Of a stretch of DNA of 64,000 nucleotides, positions 31,136 to 41,964 are shown piece after piece. Position numbers and translations under genes: made by a program. This DNA comes from Argyresthia goedartella (Eukaryota > Arthropoda > Insecta > Lepidoptera > Argyresthiidae), in NCBI GenBank assembly GCA_949825045.1, contig OX463824.1, positions 26,630,001 to 26,694,000 of the forward strand, given 5' to 3'. The notes under the pieces are model-generated. The model did not search any database, was not told the origin of the DNA, and saw only the letters and a list, made by a program, of their open reading frames with translations. The number at the start of each line of letters is the position of its first letter. The first letter of the stretch is position 1.

Positions 31136-31586
31136 TAGTGTAGTCTTGTAATTATTTTCTCGAATGTTTATGGATATAATGATAATATGGTAACTGCATT
31201 TATACGATTGAATTGAACTTATTATATTTGACATAATTATGGTAAATTAATTTGTAATAATTGAATTGTATTGTATTTTCTAATTTTGTATATTTGTGTC
31301 GACTTGGCTTTGCTGTAATGGCACAAATAGATTATTTAAATAAATAAATAAAATAAAAATAAATTATCTTAAATTCTAGTAAATTATCTTCTAAAGCGCT
31401 ACAGCATAACGCTGCTACGCCGAAGCGGTCTGTCAAGCAAGGAAATATTTTAATAGGTATCGCGATTACTGGATTAATTTACGCCTTACGCTTCGTTTAC
31501 AAAGTAAAACCGGCCAAGCAAATATCTTTCTCATTAGAGAAGCGGATATGTATAAAGGGGCTCTTTATTCGATATGTTCCTATAAA
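31136..31586. other. Possible 3' UTR, then unassigned sequence
   Basis: If the preceding exon is real, its 3' UTR probably ends near the AATAAA cluster at about 31340. The rest is unassigned. Confidence 0.35.
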
Positions 31587-32125
31587 CGTAGAAAGAGGCC
31601 CTTTATTTGATACTATAGTATTAGAGTTCACGGTCTATTGTCTTGTCTAATCATTAATTTTATCACTTTATTCGATACTACAGTATTTGAGTTCACGGTC
31701 TGTTGTCTTGTTTAATCATTAATTATATCCCTTTATTCGATACTATAGTATTAGCTTTCACGGTCTATTGTCTTGTCTAATCATTAATTTCATCCCTTTA
31801 TTTTGATACTATAGTATTAGAGTTCACGGTCTATTGTCTTGCCTTAACATTACTTTATCCCTTTATTCGGTACTATAGTATTTGAGTTCACGGTATATTG
31901 TCATGTCTAATCATTATCTTTATCCCTTTATGCGGTACTACAGTATTAGAGTTCACGGTCTATTGTCTTGTCTAATCATTATTTTTATCCCTTTATGCGA
32001 TACTACAGTATTAGAGTTCACGGTCTATTGTCTTGTCTAATCATTAATTTTATCCCTTTATTCGATGCTATAGCATTAAGAGTTCACGGTCTATTGTCTT
32101 GTCTAATCATTAATTTTATACTATG
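31587..32125. repeat. 65-bp tandem repeat array, about 8 units
   Basis: The box GTTCACGGT occurs at about 31626, 31691, 31756, 31822, 31886, 31951, 32016 and 32082: spacing 64-66 bp. Each unit contains 'TTATTCGATACTATAGTATT', 'CACGGTCTATTGTCTTGTC' and 'TAATCATTAATTTTATCCC'. The TACTATAGTA core is palindromic and varies in step between units (ATAGTAT, ACAGTAT). A degenerate half unit lies at 31555-31600. Non-coding. Confidence 0.92.
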
Positions 32126-32215
32126 ATAAAAAACCCAAAGAAGAAATTGCATTTTATAAGCTGGTCGATTATTACTCGCTTGTAAAACCCAGTTGTGATA
32201 GTTTTATTTTTAGGA

Positions 32216-32900
32216 ATACAACCTACGTTTGACACGCAATACGTCAGGCTCGCGTCACCTCATCGTCAAAGCGCAACACGAGAGTGAGTTTTGCACTAAA
32301 TAAGCTGCAACATTCGTTAGTCAGTTAGTGGTTGAACAAACAAACAAAGATATTTTTTAAATTACTTAACGTAAACGAAACTGTGTCTCTGGCATCAGGT
32401 ATGCGAATAGGCGGGACTGTATGTCATGAAGGTTACAATCGCTTTTTATTAGACATTCATAAAAAAAAATATGTTAGGATAAGAACAGTTGTTGCCGTTA
32501 GCTGCCTGTGGGACGACGGCTTTGCAAAGCGTTTTTGGTATTCACATAACTTGGCACAAAATACACCGTATCATTAAAACGTTGTGCGTTTGTCTTGAAA
32601 ATGACCCGACTTGTCCGTAAGTTTTCTATTTTGTTTTATTCTCCTCAGACTGAAAGACGTTTAAGTAAAAAGAAAAATAGTAAAAAAGCAAAAATAAAAA
32701 ATGGGAAGTTCAGCATATTCCAGCAGGTGGCGGTGGTGTCGGACATATATAAACGCAACTCTTTGCATGTGTATAGCTGTTTTACCTAGGGCTGACACGC
32801 AATCAGTCAAGCTCGCATCGCGTCGCCTGATCGTCAAAGCGCAACACGCCCTCGCGAGTGGAGAGTGAGTTATGGCGCTAAATCAATTGCAAGCGGCAAC
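32216..32900 (+). repeat. Pair of direct repeats (about 100 bp) around a 480-bp core
   Basis: 32216-32310 and 32789-32900 share 'TGACACGCAAT', 'GTCA-GCTCGC', 'ATCGTCAAAGCGCAACACG' and 'GAGAGTGAGTT'. The right copy has an extra CCCTCGCGAGTGGAGA. The core (32311-32788) has two open frames without recognised domains. The plan recalls a tiny terminal-repeat retrotransposon, but neither primer site nor target duplication was found. Confidence 0.6.
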
Positions 32901-33170
32901 ATGTGATCAGTACCAGCTTCGGCGATACATTTCGTTTTGAGCTGCGGCTGCATGCACAAACTCTATTCTTTGCGATAATCAATTAATGCCGTTCTAATAA
33001 CTCAAGTAAATTTCGCCAATGCCACGTATTTTTTAATAATTCACTAGCATTAGGTATTTAGAAAAAATATCTTTGGAGGACTTGGAAATTTAAGTAGGGT
33101 AGTTTCTGCAGACGTGGTGACCCGATCCCTCTTGCACAAAATGTCTTTCTCTCTCTCGTTGTCTTTCTCG

Positions 33171-33370
33171 ACGACCTCTGTGGCGCAGCGGTTGTGGCTC
33201 AGCCTACCACGCGTGAGGTCCCGGGTTCGATCCCCGGCTGGGGGTAAAAAAACCCCAGGTCTTGGATGTTTATATGTGTTGTGACGTCGCTGTTTCTGGT
33301 TCCCACGACAAGGGCATCCTAGTGTGGGGCCAGAATCAATGTATGTGCCTGTATGTAAATGTTTTTTGTT
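33171..33370 (+). mobile_element. tRNA-derived SINE, family B, copy 1
   Basis: Head 'GACCTCTGTGGCGCAGCGG' (A box) and 'GGTTCGATCCCC' (B box), then TGGGGGTAAAAAAACCCC. Body 'TGTTTCTGGTTCCCACGAC' and 'ATCCTAGTGTGGGGCCAG', tail 'TGCCTGTATGTAAATG'. It shares the 'CCTAG-TGGGG' body core with families A and C. Copies at 42759-42995, 60271-60472 (minus), 39700-39805 (partial), 34040-34085 (scrap). Confidence 0.87.
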
Positions 33371-33769
33371 TAAACTTTGTCTAAATAATGAATTATGGGC
33401 GGAGTAAAGAGTGCTGACCGCCTACCTCCAATGGTGGAAAGCACATGTTTATAATATACATATATAACAGATATTTCGCTGAAACTGTCCTTTAACAATC
33501 CTGGGTCGTAAAGTTGAAGTTATATAGCCAAGACCGATCCGAAGAACTTTGTCTCAGCCGAGTGCGGGCTTCAAATGTCACGTTTCGCATGCATTGCAGC
33601 AACGTTGCAAGATGCAAGAATTGCGGGATTTTGTATCAAGTTACTCGTCTAATACGTGTATGTAGTTGAGATCAAATACAAATAGAAACTACGACACAGA
33701 ATCTTTTTCTGTGTTTACAATGACAGCATGAAGTCACGCAAATTTTTCCAATAGAGACACAGTTATAAC
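33371..33769. other. No gene seen
   Basis: Unassigned sequence between SINE B and a GGGTTCCG repeat. Confidence 0.35.
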
Positions 33770-34036
33770 ATAAAAACCGGCTAAGTGTGATTCGGACTCA
33801 GCGTCAAAAAAACGCATTTAATCAGATTTATTATATTGATAAAAATGAATAAATAAGGGAAACATTTTATTTAAAAAATTACGTCTGGTTCTTGGAAATA
33901 CACATTTTGAATTTTTTTAACTCTACCTATTTCGATTCATGAGACAGAGCCCGCTCTCGGACAGGTAGACATACGGATGGACAGACAGCGGAGGCTTAGT
34001 AATAGGGTCCCGTTTGGTACCCTACGGGTAGGAACC
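33770..34036 (+). repeat. GGGTTCCG repeat, short form
   Basis: Left 'AAAACCGGCTAAGTGTGATT' and 'CGGACTCAGCGTC'. Right 'GCGGAGGCTTAGTAATAGGG' and 'CCTACGGGTAGGAACCC'. Same layout as 2121-2478. Confidence 0.75.
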
Positions 34037-34039
34037 CGC

Positions 34040-34085
34040 TAGGATACCTTGGTCGTGGGAACCAGAAACAGTGACGAATTGAAAT
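34040..34085 (-). repeat. SINE family B scrap
   Basis: 'GATACCTTGGTCGTGGGAAC' and 'CAGAAACAGTGACG' match the minus strand of the SINE B body. Confidence 0.55.
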
Positions 34086-34129
34086 TCAAATTCTAAATTC
34101 TTAATTTCTTATAAATATTACCATATGTT

Positions 34130-34800
34130 TATAAAAAGTAATTTTTCGCCTTATATCTACATTGGACCATTATGGGAGAAGCAGAGCGAAGAAACTGCTA
34201 CAGATTGTTTTTTGGATCTCTTGTAAACATAGGTTTTGTTTAACTCGTACAAATATTACATATTATAAATAATATACGGGAAAAAATTATTACAAAATTA
34301 TTAAGCGATTTAGTTGAGTTAGATTAACGCCATGCACTCTGCTCATTTATGTAATCTTGAATATTGTGATATCCCTTTTTAGATAACGTGGTTTTTTCTC
34401 TGTGGGGTCCCCATTGCAATTTGCTATCAATGGTTATTCTAAGAAACTTCGTGTCATTTACTAGTTCTCACTTGTTGCTAGCTAACACTTAACTAGTCTT
34501 AAACTGCCCATTTGGAAGAGAGAATTTGATACACGTGGTTTACCAGCGTTTAACAATAAATAATAAACTGGGAACCAATTCAAAAATAAAGAAAATACAT
34601 TATTAAGATCACATCAAAATCTTCTTTTTATCTTCCAATCTTGTAGACCAGTGAAGTATCATCAGAAAAAATACTGCGTTAGTCAACTTCTCCGCCATAA
34701 AAGATAGATCGCAAATATATCAGTAATAAGAAAGGGCCTAATATGGAACCCTGTGGAACGCTTGTTTTACACCAAATCCATCAGACGTCACACCAACACG
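34130..34800 (-). pseudogene. N1 non-LTR retrotransposon, decayed copy
   Basis: The minus strand holds degraded reverse transcriptase (34720-34760 encodes VPQGSILGP; an ADDTSLV-like segment is near 34660). The C-terminal part has a deletion that joins the 'GTGGGGTCCCCATTGCAATT' segment (34404-34425) directly to the ORF end and 3' UTR (34130-34390). It has many stops. It is homologous to 57235-58560. Confidence 0.75.
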
Positions 34801-35159
34801 AAAATATACCGTAGTTCTTAGATGTTTTGAACATCCAAGTCCTAGGGATTTTTCTTCTTATTCCCTCATCAGGATCGAATCGAGAGGATTTGCTGCCCCA
34901 TTTAGCCAACAAAATGCAAATATAGGAAAATCTCAGATAAGATAAACTCTGCTGGCCGAGGGAGTCGTAAAGCATGTTATTATGTTTAAATCAAAGACGG
35001 AGTTTAAAAAACTAATATACCTGACAGCAATTCTCTGAAAACTTAGAAAAAGCAGATATCTTAAAGTAATTCGATTCGATTTCGAGATCACACAATGATC
35101 CTAAATGACTGGCATTACCAAAAATTATACAGGCCTACTGAAATTTCCAGCAAAACCAG
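34801..35159. other. No gene seen
   Basis: Unassigned; possibly further decayed N1 sequence. Confidence 0.3.
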
Positions 35160-35690
35160 TACTATTACTACCGTGTATTCACAATTCACAATTCTTTATT
35201 GCACAGAACATTACACCAATACAATTATACACGAAATTAAAAGGCAAAGGCGAGCTTATCTCTCAACAGAGATTTCTTCCAGCAAACCTATCTGGATAGG
35301 ATACATATAAAATGAAAAGGGTAGTCTAGTGCAATTAAATACTTACCAAATACCAATAAAATATGATACTTACTATAAAAATACATATAATCAAAGAAAT
35401 AGTAGATAAAATAAGAATAAACAAATAATAATAATAAATAGATAAATACAATTACATACTTATATATACAATACCTATGATGAAAGAGAAAGTAAGTGCT
35501 CTTTCAAGCGATTCTTAAAGGAGAAAAGAGTGGGACTGTCCCTTATAGTGCAGGGAAGTGCGTTCCACAGCCGAATGGCCCTCAGCCTGAACGAGTGCTC
35601 GTAGGCGACGGTGTTATGCTGCGGAATACATAGAAGAGACACCGTGTGAGATCTCCGCTCCTTGCCTCTGGAGAAAAGGAACTCAAAATG
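35160..35690 (-). pseudogene. N2 non-LTR retrotransposon, best-preserved C-terminus
   Basis: On the minus strand 35690-35510 encodes an uninterrupted C-terminal segment: RSHTVSLLCIPQHNTVAYE, then FRLRAIRLWNALPCTIRDS and FSFKNRLKEH. The A-I-R-x-W-N-x-L-P motif is characteristic of the tail of CR1/Jockey-type ORF2 proteins. The 3' UTR runs to about 35165, where the minus strand reads TGCAATAAAGAATTG. Polymerase domains are missing. Confidence 0.78.
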
Positions 35691-35851
35691 TATTATGTGT
35701 ATTATTCATAGCTTGTGCAGGATTAGTGAATGTATCTGTACTTGTCTTTAATGGCCTTTGTTTTGATACCCTACTCGAGAGTCTTGAAAAAGTTCTGTAG
35801 CCCGCCCAAAAGTTTTGTTAAAGTTCATAAAATCCGTATTTATTTTTATTT

Positions 35852-36184
35852 TATCTACACACGTATCATAAACCCTCTTTACTGCGTCTAAAAACTACAC
35901 GTTGCGACCAGCTTAATGATAAACTTCTTGGTAAAAACTCATTTCTTATCTGAATATTGATCATTATGACCATAATGTACCAAAATTTGTCAAATTAAGT
36001 CATCCAGATTTCGAACGCCGACGCCCACTTGCGTGCCGCCGCTAGTTTGTCTGTAAAGTTGGTTGGTTGGTTTGGAACTACAGAACAAGTTAAACAACTG
36101 CAGAGCAATGATCAATGCCACAATGCCGGTCGAACATGCGGTTCCTGAACACATCAAAGAGAGCTTATGATATGTGTGTAGATA
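35852..36184. mobile_element. MITE family T, copy A (333 bp)
   Basis: Inverted ends of about 19 bp: TATCTACACACGTATCATA (left) and TATGATATGTGTGTAGATA (right), one mismatch. Internal landmarks 'GAACGCCGACGCCCAC', 'ACAATGCCGGTCGAACATGC' and 'GGTTCCTGAACACATCAAAG'. Non-coding. Copies B (36950-37333) and C (43422 onward, split) match. Confidence 0.85.
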
Positions 36185-36300
36185 AATTAGTGTATATAAC
36201 TATGTAATATACATAATTAGGCATTAAAACTCTCGAGTGATATTACTATGATGCCTAGTGACACTCTAGTCATCAAGATAGATCTAATGTGTTACTATGC
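36185..36300. repeat. Foldback F adjoining MITE T, copy A
   Basis: 'ATAATTAGGCATTAAAACTC' and 'TCGAGTGATATTACTATG' match the left arm of 37334-37475; the right arm is diverged. It directly follows MITE T, as in the two other copies. Confidence 0.6.
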
Positions 36301-36535
36301 ACACACGATCCCCAATAAACATAAGGTCGCTATGAAAAAAGTATTTCGTCCTTCAGTGCATTGACCCGATCAGCAGATTACAAGTTACTATGGGACACCC
36401 AAACCAATTTAATATAATTTTCGACCTTATGTTTTTTGAGGAAAATTGTTCATGATGATGGGTGCTTCAGTATCCAGCCGTAATTATGATTCCCCAAATA
36501 TGATCAGCAAACGATTTTACAGAGTTTCTTGTATA

Positions 36536-36908
36536 TGTCACCGTAAGATAGTCGAAACCGTTAGTTGATAAACTAACGCGTTAGTTGATCAACTCTCAAC
36601 AGATGGTAAACCAGACCGACAGGGTTTAGAATTTACGTTTCTTTTGTTCTTTCATGTCAATCTAACACGAAGACTATTCGGGGGCTTCGCTGCGCTCGCC
36701 CCCTCTAGTCTTCACCTAAGCTACCGCAGTGTTTGCCCTGGTATTTCGTTCGCAATTCAAGTTTAAACCAGTTGACTATTTAACGGTTTTAACCGTTAGT
36801 TTATCAACTAACGCGTCATATAGTAAGCAGTACGCTACATTTTACTATCTGTCGATAGTTGACCAACTATCGAGAAAAAAATCGTTAGTTTAGCAACTAA
36901 CGGTTTTG
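36536..36908. mobile_element. MITE family 1, copy 2
   Basis: Left end TGTCACCGTAAGATAGTC complete. The right end stops at 'AGCAACTAACGGTTTTG', losing the last 17 or so bases. The shared internal module is complete: 'TCGGGGGCTTCGCTGCGC' and 'GCCCCCTCTAGTCTTCACC', then 'TAAGCTACCGCAGTGTTTGC'. Confidence 0.8.
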
Positions 36909-36949
36909 TAAATATTAGCTTAGTATGTAGATAGTAACATTAAAGTTTT

Positions 36950-37333
36950 TATCTACACACGTATCATATAGCCTATATACTGCGTACAAAAACCGCACGT
37001 TACGATCAGCATAATGTCAAACGATTTGGTAAAAACTCATTTCTTATCTGAAAAAATTATTACGTTATTATTACATTACGACCATAATATGTAATTTTTC
37101 TACATATTTCGAACGTCGACGCCCGCCTGCTTGCCGCCCCTAGTTCGTCTGTAAAGTTGTTACTGACGTACTGATATTCAAATTTCGAACGCCGACGACC
37201 GCCTGCGTGCCGCCCCTAGTTTGTCTTTGAAGTTGGTACTACAGAACAAGCTAAACAACTGCAGAGCTACAATGCCGGTCAAACATGCGGTTCCTGAACA
37301 CATCAAAGAGAGCTTATGATATGTGTGTAGATA
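36950..37333. mobile_element. MITE family T, copy B, with internal duplication
   Basis: Same inverted ends as copy A. A segment of roughly 80-100 bp is repeated: 'TTTCGAACGTCGACGCCCGC' near 37106 and 'TTTCGAACGCCGACGACCGC' near 37183, each followed by 'GCCGCCCCTAGTT'. The right end 'GCTTATGATATGTGTGTAG' is one of the empty-site equivalents of the gypsy insertion. Confidence 0.83.
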
Positions 37334-37475
37334 AACTAGTGTATGTAACTGTACATAATTAGGCATTAAAACTCTCGAGTGATATTATTATGAAAATCGC
37401 CTTCGGCTCGTTTCGTAAACACACTCTCGAGTATTAATGCCCTCCATTATGTAGCAGTCACATAAACTACTACAA
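37334..37475. repeat. Foldback F adjoining MITE T, copy B
   Basis: Left arm 'TAATTAGGCATTAAAACTC' + TCGAG and right arm 'ACTCTCGAGTATTAATGCCC' + TCCATTATG are imperfect inverted copies around 'TCGCCTTCGGCTCGTTTCG'. A short N1-like tip ('AAATATCTACAGTAATAAAG') follows at about 37508. Confidence 0.65.
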
Positions 37476-37544
37476 GCGTGAAGTCGTTGGCTGGCTACAA
37501 GGCGTTGGTATTTATAAATATCTACAGTAATAAAGACGTTTGAT

Positions 37545-38241
37545 TCTGATTCATTCTCCTCCTTTCCACTTCGCTGCAGTCGTGTACAATACATACATAC
37601 AATACAATACATGCTTACATGAATTGGTCCATATTTTACCTGAGGCAATTTCCGTATAACAAATCACGCAGCATCATACCTAACTGCACTCAATAAAACA
37701 CCGAACAAAACAGAAAAAAGCCTTGCAATTCGAAACCGACAATATTTCACTCCAAGTTCGTCGAAGGGAAAACGTTAGTTCAGTTGATGGCACAAGACGG
37801 TGGGGATAAATGAAACGTACGGACGACATCCCGCCACGGTCTTATTGCAACTGGTGACTTATTGGAGAAATCTATTCCGACCTGTTACGTTATTGTTGGT
37901 TCGTTTGGATAGTGAACGTTGGGTATGTAACGGTTCCACTATGCATGCGCGTATAGTTCGACATAAAAGGGTAGAAAATAATTGAGCGTGCCACCATCTT
38001 TGTTTGTTGTTGTTTTAGTCAAAATTAGACGGGCTACTGATTCACCCCTTGATGCGGAAAAACTTTAGTTCCGAAAGTTCCGTTACCTACTCTTCTATGT
38101 CGCTCTGTATATGCTGTGTACTTTGTGGTACAGCATTGGCAGGTGTTAGCATTCTGTTTGGGCCTTCGTTGGTTCAACTGGTCAGGGAAGGTAAAGCCAA
38201 CCATTTAAAAGTACTATTAGCTTAAAAATTTTATATTTTGC
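37545..38241. other. No gene seen
   Basis: Short open frames only. No repeat assigned. Confidence 0.35.
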
Positions 38242-38246
38242 GTATG

Positions 38247-38773
38247 TGTTTAATATTTATGCTTCGGAACGCACCGGTTTTTCGTTGCGCGGATCGACCG
38301 CGAGTGATCGGGACATCACTAGCTGTCACTTGTATAGAAACGAAATGACGAGTTAGAGGTTACCTTTTGGACATGGAAAATGTCTAACGCCAGCATCGGA
38401 AAGCTTGGTTGAATGTTAATTATAATAATATCGTAACAATCGTCGGGAAATAAGTAGATTTCACGCCATCGGAGTAAGTGCTTCGTGCTGTGAAGGGTTG
38501 AAGTGGTTCCGTCACCAATTCGTCGCGTTCGGATAGCGACCCATGTGGTCGGATACGTGGCATCACGACAGCACCGGCGGCGGACTACGACAGCAGTAAG
38601 ATTCGACTCCCATCAACCCCCACCCTTGTGTTCCTCATCCCGTGCTCCTGCCTCGAATTGAGCTTTCGAATTCCGGTCCACGGCGTCAAGGTCAGTACTA
38701 CTTTGTGACATTCCATGGTAAAACAACCCTACCAAGATTCCACGCCCTTTCGGTTAAGGCGTGGAATTTAACA
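38247..38773. mobile_element. Solo LTR (family S), copy 2, 527 bp
   Basis: TGTTTAATATTTATGCTTC at the start, AATTTAACA at the end, flanked by a perfect 5-bp direct repeat GTATG (38242-38246, 38774-38778). It aligns end to end with 5499-6054 and differs by small indels and scattered changes. No internal region remains. Confidence 0.88.
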
Positions 38774-39214
38774 GTATGTGCGAAGTGTTTTTGAATACAG
38801 CTTTCAAGTATGGTCGCCTTCGTATGCTATTCATAAGGTATGTATTGAGCGTATACAAAAAAGTTCTTAAAACATCTTAATTTTAAATTTATGCCGCTAT
38901 TTATATCAAGATGCCGATATCTATGATGAAAACTGCCGCTTATACCAACTTCTTACACTCGAAAACCGTAGGGATCTACATGGATCTACGGAATGAACAT
39001 GGGCTTGCTTTATGACATCATACGGGGGCGACTTCAGTGTTGCTGTTTTGGCATTTTCAATGCAAAATTTGGCACATTTTCACCATAATTAGCATGTTAA
39101 ATTTAAACTTAGCATATTGCATTTTTTTAGCATTTTTTAACTATCGTTTAACACTTTATGGGAAAATCCATTATTTTTAATTGAAATTAGTCACATAGTG
39201 ACTGTAAAAACAAA
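38774..39214. other. No gene seen; possible upstream hAT remnant
   Basis: Region upstream of the hAT C-terminus. Some of it may be decayed transposase, but I could not align it. Confidence 0.35.
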
Positions 39215-39508
39215 AATTCGACGATAAAGTTCTGTCAGAGGTATTTGAGTACAAAGACTGTGTCTATAACAATCCATTTCTGGAGTTGGCAGCTTTAATA
39301 ATATCCATCCTTCATCTTCCACACTCCAATGCAGAAGTAAAAGAGTTTAATCAAATGAATGTGGTCAAAACTAAACTGAGGAATCGGATGTGGTTAACTA
39401 CACTAAACTCAATTCTACATGTCAGTGGACACAGAAGATTAGAAAAATGTTGTCATTCCTATAATATTCCTGATGACGTGCTGAAACTCCGTAAGTTCCA
39501 GTTCTAGC
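39215..39508 (+). pseudogene. hAT-superfamily transposase, C-terminal dimerisation domain remnant
   Basis: An open plus frame of about 73 codons (39286-39507), extending upstream in frame to about 39262, encodes ILHLPHSNAEVKEFNQMNV, VKTKLRNRMWLTTLNSILH and CCHSYNIPDDVLK, and ends in TAG. The LPHSNAEVE-x-x-F-S-Q-M-N-x-x-K-x-K-L-R-N-R pattern is the conserved hAT C-terminal (hATC) dimerisation block. Here the VFSQ part reads EFNQ. No BED zinc finger or catalytic DDE region is visible upstream, so it is a fragment. Terminal repeats were not found. Confidence 0.78.
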
Positions 39509-39699
39509 TGTTGAGGTGAGGGGCGCCGCATTCGCCCCTCGTCTTCTGGCGGGGTAGCGGAACTGGTGGGGTAGCGGGCGGCGCGGAATAGTATCGGGCC
39601 GCCCGCCCGGAGACGTCAAAAATTAGGTGTAGTTTCGAATTTACTGAAAAAACGGCAATAAGCTAATTGGTAAAATTTAAGGATTGATACTTCCAACAT
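39509..39699. other. GC-rich patch, unassigned
   Basis: Contains 'GCGGGCGGCGCGGAATAG' and related GC-rich strings; no open frame or partner copy supported. Confidence 0.35.
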
Positions 39700-39805
39700 A
39701 TAAACATCCAAGGTCTTGGATGTATGTCGCTGTTTCTGATTCCCACGACACGGGGTATTTTAGTGTGGCGCCAGACGCAATGTTTGTGCCTGTTTATAAA
39801 TGTTT
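39700..39805 (+). repeat. SINE family B, headless copy
   Basis: 'CGCTGTTTCTGATTCCCACG', 'GGGGTATTTTAGTGTGGCGC' and 'TTGTGCCTGTTTATAAATG' match the body. The tRNA-like head is missing. Confidence 0.65.
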
Positions 39806-40689
39806 TTGGATAATATTCGTGTAAATCTGCAGTAACGATCAAGTCGGTATACTCCAATGTCAAAAGACAGCTCCAAACGACAACTTACAGTCTAACAGGC
39901 ACTCAGAGACATGCATTCCACAGTCTCTCGCTCGGAGATAACAGCGCCATTATGACATTTCACCACTTAGCTCTTGGGCCATCAACAAAGGATTGATTAT
40001 TTTTCGTAGGTTTTGAACTTTATTGCCAAGCGATAGGGTTCAAAAAGCGGGCCATTTTTGATCTGCCTGCAGACGAGGGGTTAGCGGCACCGTATTCGAG
40101 CAGCTGTCACAAGGTCCACTTAACGTCACAACACATAATCTCCATGTCCGTAAGTTACTAGCAAATACGAGATATGGACGCTGGTATGCAAAAGCGTGTG
40201 GCAGTCTACCTTTCTGGTCTGACCTCAGCTTCCGAGCGTTGTTATTCTGCTATGTCTGGACCATGGAGTACATTCTTGGGATTCATTAGCATTTCATCTC
40301 CTTTCGTTCTTTTTATCCTTCCGTGAAATCACGTGTATGTCATATCATATTTTCTACAATTCTAAACGCTCTCAAATTTCTTCGCAGTTCCTTTAGCAAA
40401 ATCTTTCCTTTTTCTGTCGTAAGTACCACTTATTATCATATTGCATCGAAAGTTACTCATATTTATAAGATATCGCGTTTCATCTACAATAGGTATAGTA
40501 AGTTAAAAACAGTATTAGTCGGTTTTTTGTTTTAGTTTAATTATGATCCACACACACACTTCTTCAAAAAGCGACTGATCTGAATACTTGTGGTATTATA
40601 CGAAAATTGATGGGCAAGGACCAAGATCTTTCGCTATCCCGCTATTTCGCGCTATCCCGCATATCTTCGTGAACATTTTGAGTTTCTCT
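39806..40689. other. No gene seen
   Basis: No supported feature. A 70-codon plus frame at 40323-40535 has no recognisable motif. Confidence 0.35.
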
Positions 40690-41180
40690 TCTTTTGGATA
40701 GACTTCGGAGATCTCACACGTTGTCACTTTTGTCAATTCCTCAGCACAACACTGTTGCTTACGAGCACTCGTTTAGGTTAAGGGCAATACGTTTGTAGAA
40801 TGCACTTCCTTGCGCTAATACAGATTGCACATCCTTGTTCTCTTTTAATAAAAAGTTGAAACAGCATCTCCTCTCTTCCGCATAGTGGGTATCTTATTGT
40901 ATGTATGTGTATCTATGTATTTATTGTATTCTATTAATTTATTTCATAGTATGTGTAGGATGTATTGTGATTTATCTGATAGTATATTGACTTTATTTCT
41001 TTCTTTTAACTCTTAATTGTACACTAGGACTACCTCTCTATAAATATTTTTTCCTTTCCTCACAGGCCAGCTGTAAGAAATTTCTTTTTAGAAATAAGCT
41101 CACCTTTGCATATTGTTCGTTACATTTTTTCCATTGTGTTTTCTGTGCAATAAGGTATTAATATAATTATTATTATCTTT
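40690..41180 (+). pseudogene. N2 non-LTR retrotransposon, C-terminus and 3' UTR
   Basis: The plus strand encodes RSHTLSLLSIPQHNTVAYE and FRLRAIRL, then a TAG in place of the conserved Trp of the RLWNALP motif, then NALPC and LFSFNKKLKQHLL and a natural stop. The 3' UTR ends near 'GTGCAATAAGGTATTAATA'. It is a paralogue of 35160-35690 in the opposite orientation. Confidence 0.75.
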
Positions 41181-41615
41181 AATCACGTCTAGAAGCACGT
41201 AGCGTAAGCTCGTGTGTCAGGAACTCTAAACATGAGTGAAATTAAGCATTCAGCGGCGGCGGCGGCTGCAAGTAGAGCGCTTGGTGCTAGACAATTTTCT
41301 TATGGCCCTTATAGGCCATTGCACTACTAGCAAGCTGGAAGCTTGCTGGAAGCAGTGTAGCTGTTCGCTGGAAGCTTGCTGCAAGCCGTGTATCAACCCC
41401 ATGTTGCAAAATTAAATACATATTGTTATACTTATGTACAGTCGTACTGTAGTTACATTTCTGAGAACGGTTTTATGACTATCTAGAAAATTCACTCCTA
41501 ATTGGTCTGGACTTCCTCTCTCTGGTATTTTAGGCTCCAGTAAATAAACTCAAATCGAGCAACAACAATGCGTATTCATCAGTTAGCAGTGCTCTTTGGG
41601 TTCCATAAAAGCGTA
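41181..41615. other. No gene; small local duplication
   Basis: CTGGAAGCTTGCTG occurs twice within 41327-41390, a local duplication. Otherwise unassigned. Confidence 0.4.
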
Positions 41616-41964
41616 TTTAAATGACCACCAAAATACTTTTTCCTACCCAAAATGGGTAAATGCTATCCAAAATGGGTAAATAATCATCAAAAGTTGCAGA
41701 AAATATCAGGGCAAAATACTGCGGTAGCTTAGGTGAAGGCTAAAGGGGGTTAACGAAGCTAACCCCCCTTTATCCATCGTGTTAGTTTGAACATGTAAGA
41801 ACAACTTAAAAATACTTAACAAAAATACATACAAAAAATACTTATCACATAAACTTAAGTACACAAAACATAAAAAGAAATTTGGTGATCATTTATCGAA
41901 ACACATTTTGGTGGTCGTTTACTAATTCTGGCGGTCGTATCGACGTTTTTGGTGACCTTTAAAC
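41616..41964 (+). mobile_element. MITE family 2, copy 2 (349 bp)
   Basis: Left 'TTTAAATGACCACCAAAATA' and right 'TTTTTGGTGACCTTTAAA' are inverted copies. The shared module is complete: 'ATACTGCGGTAGCTTAGGTG', the stem AAAGGGGGTTAACG..CTAACCCCCCTTT, 'CATCGTGTTAGTTTGAACAT'. 'CCCAAAATGGGTAAATG' is duplicated at the left. Confidence 0.75.

Noticed and set aside
31587..32125. CRISPR-like array
   Set aside because: The whole 65-bp unit is repeated, with no unique spacers; the sequence is eukaryotic. It is a tandem satellite-type array.
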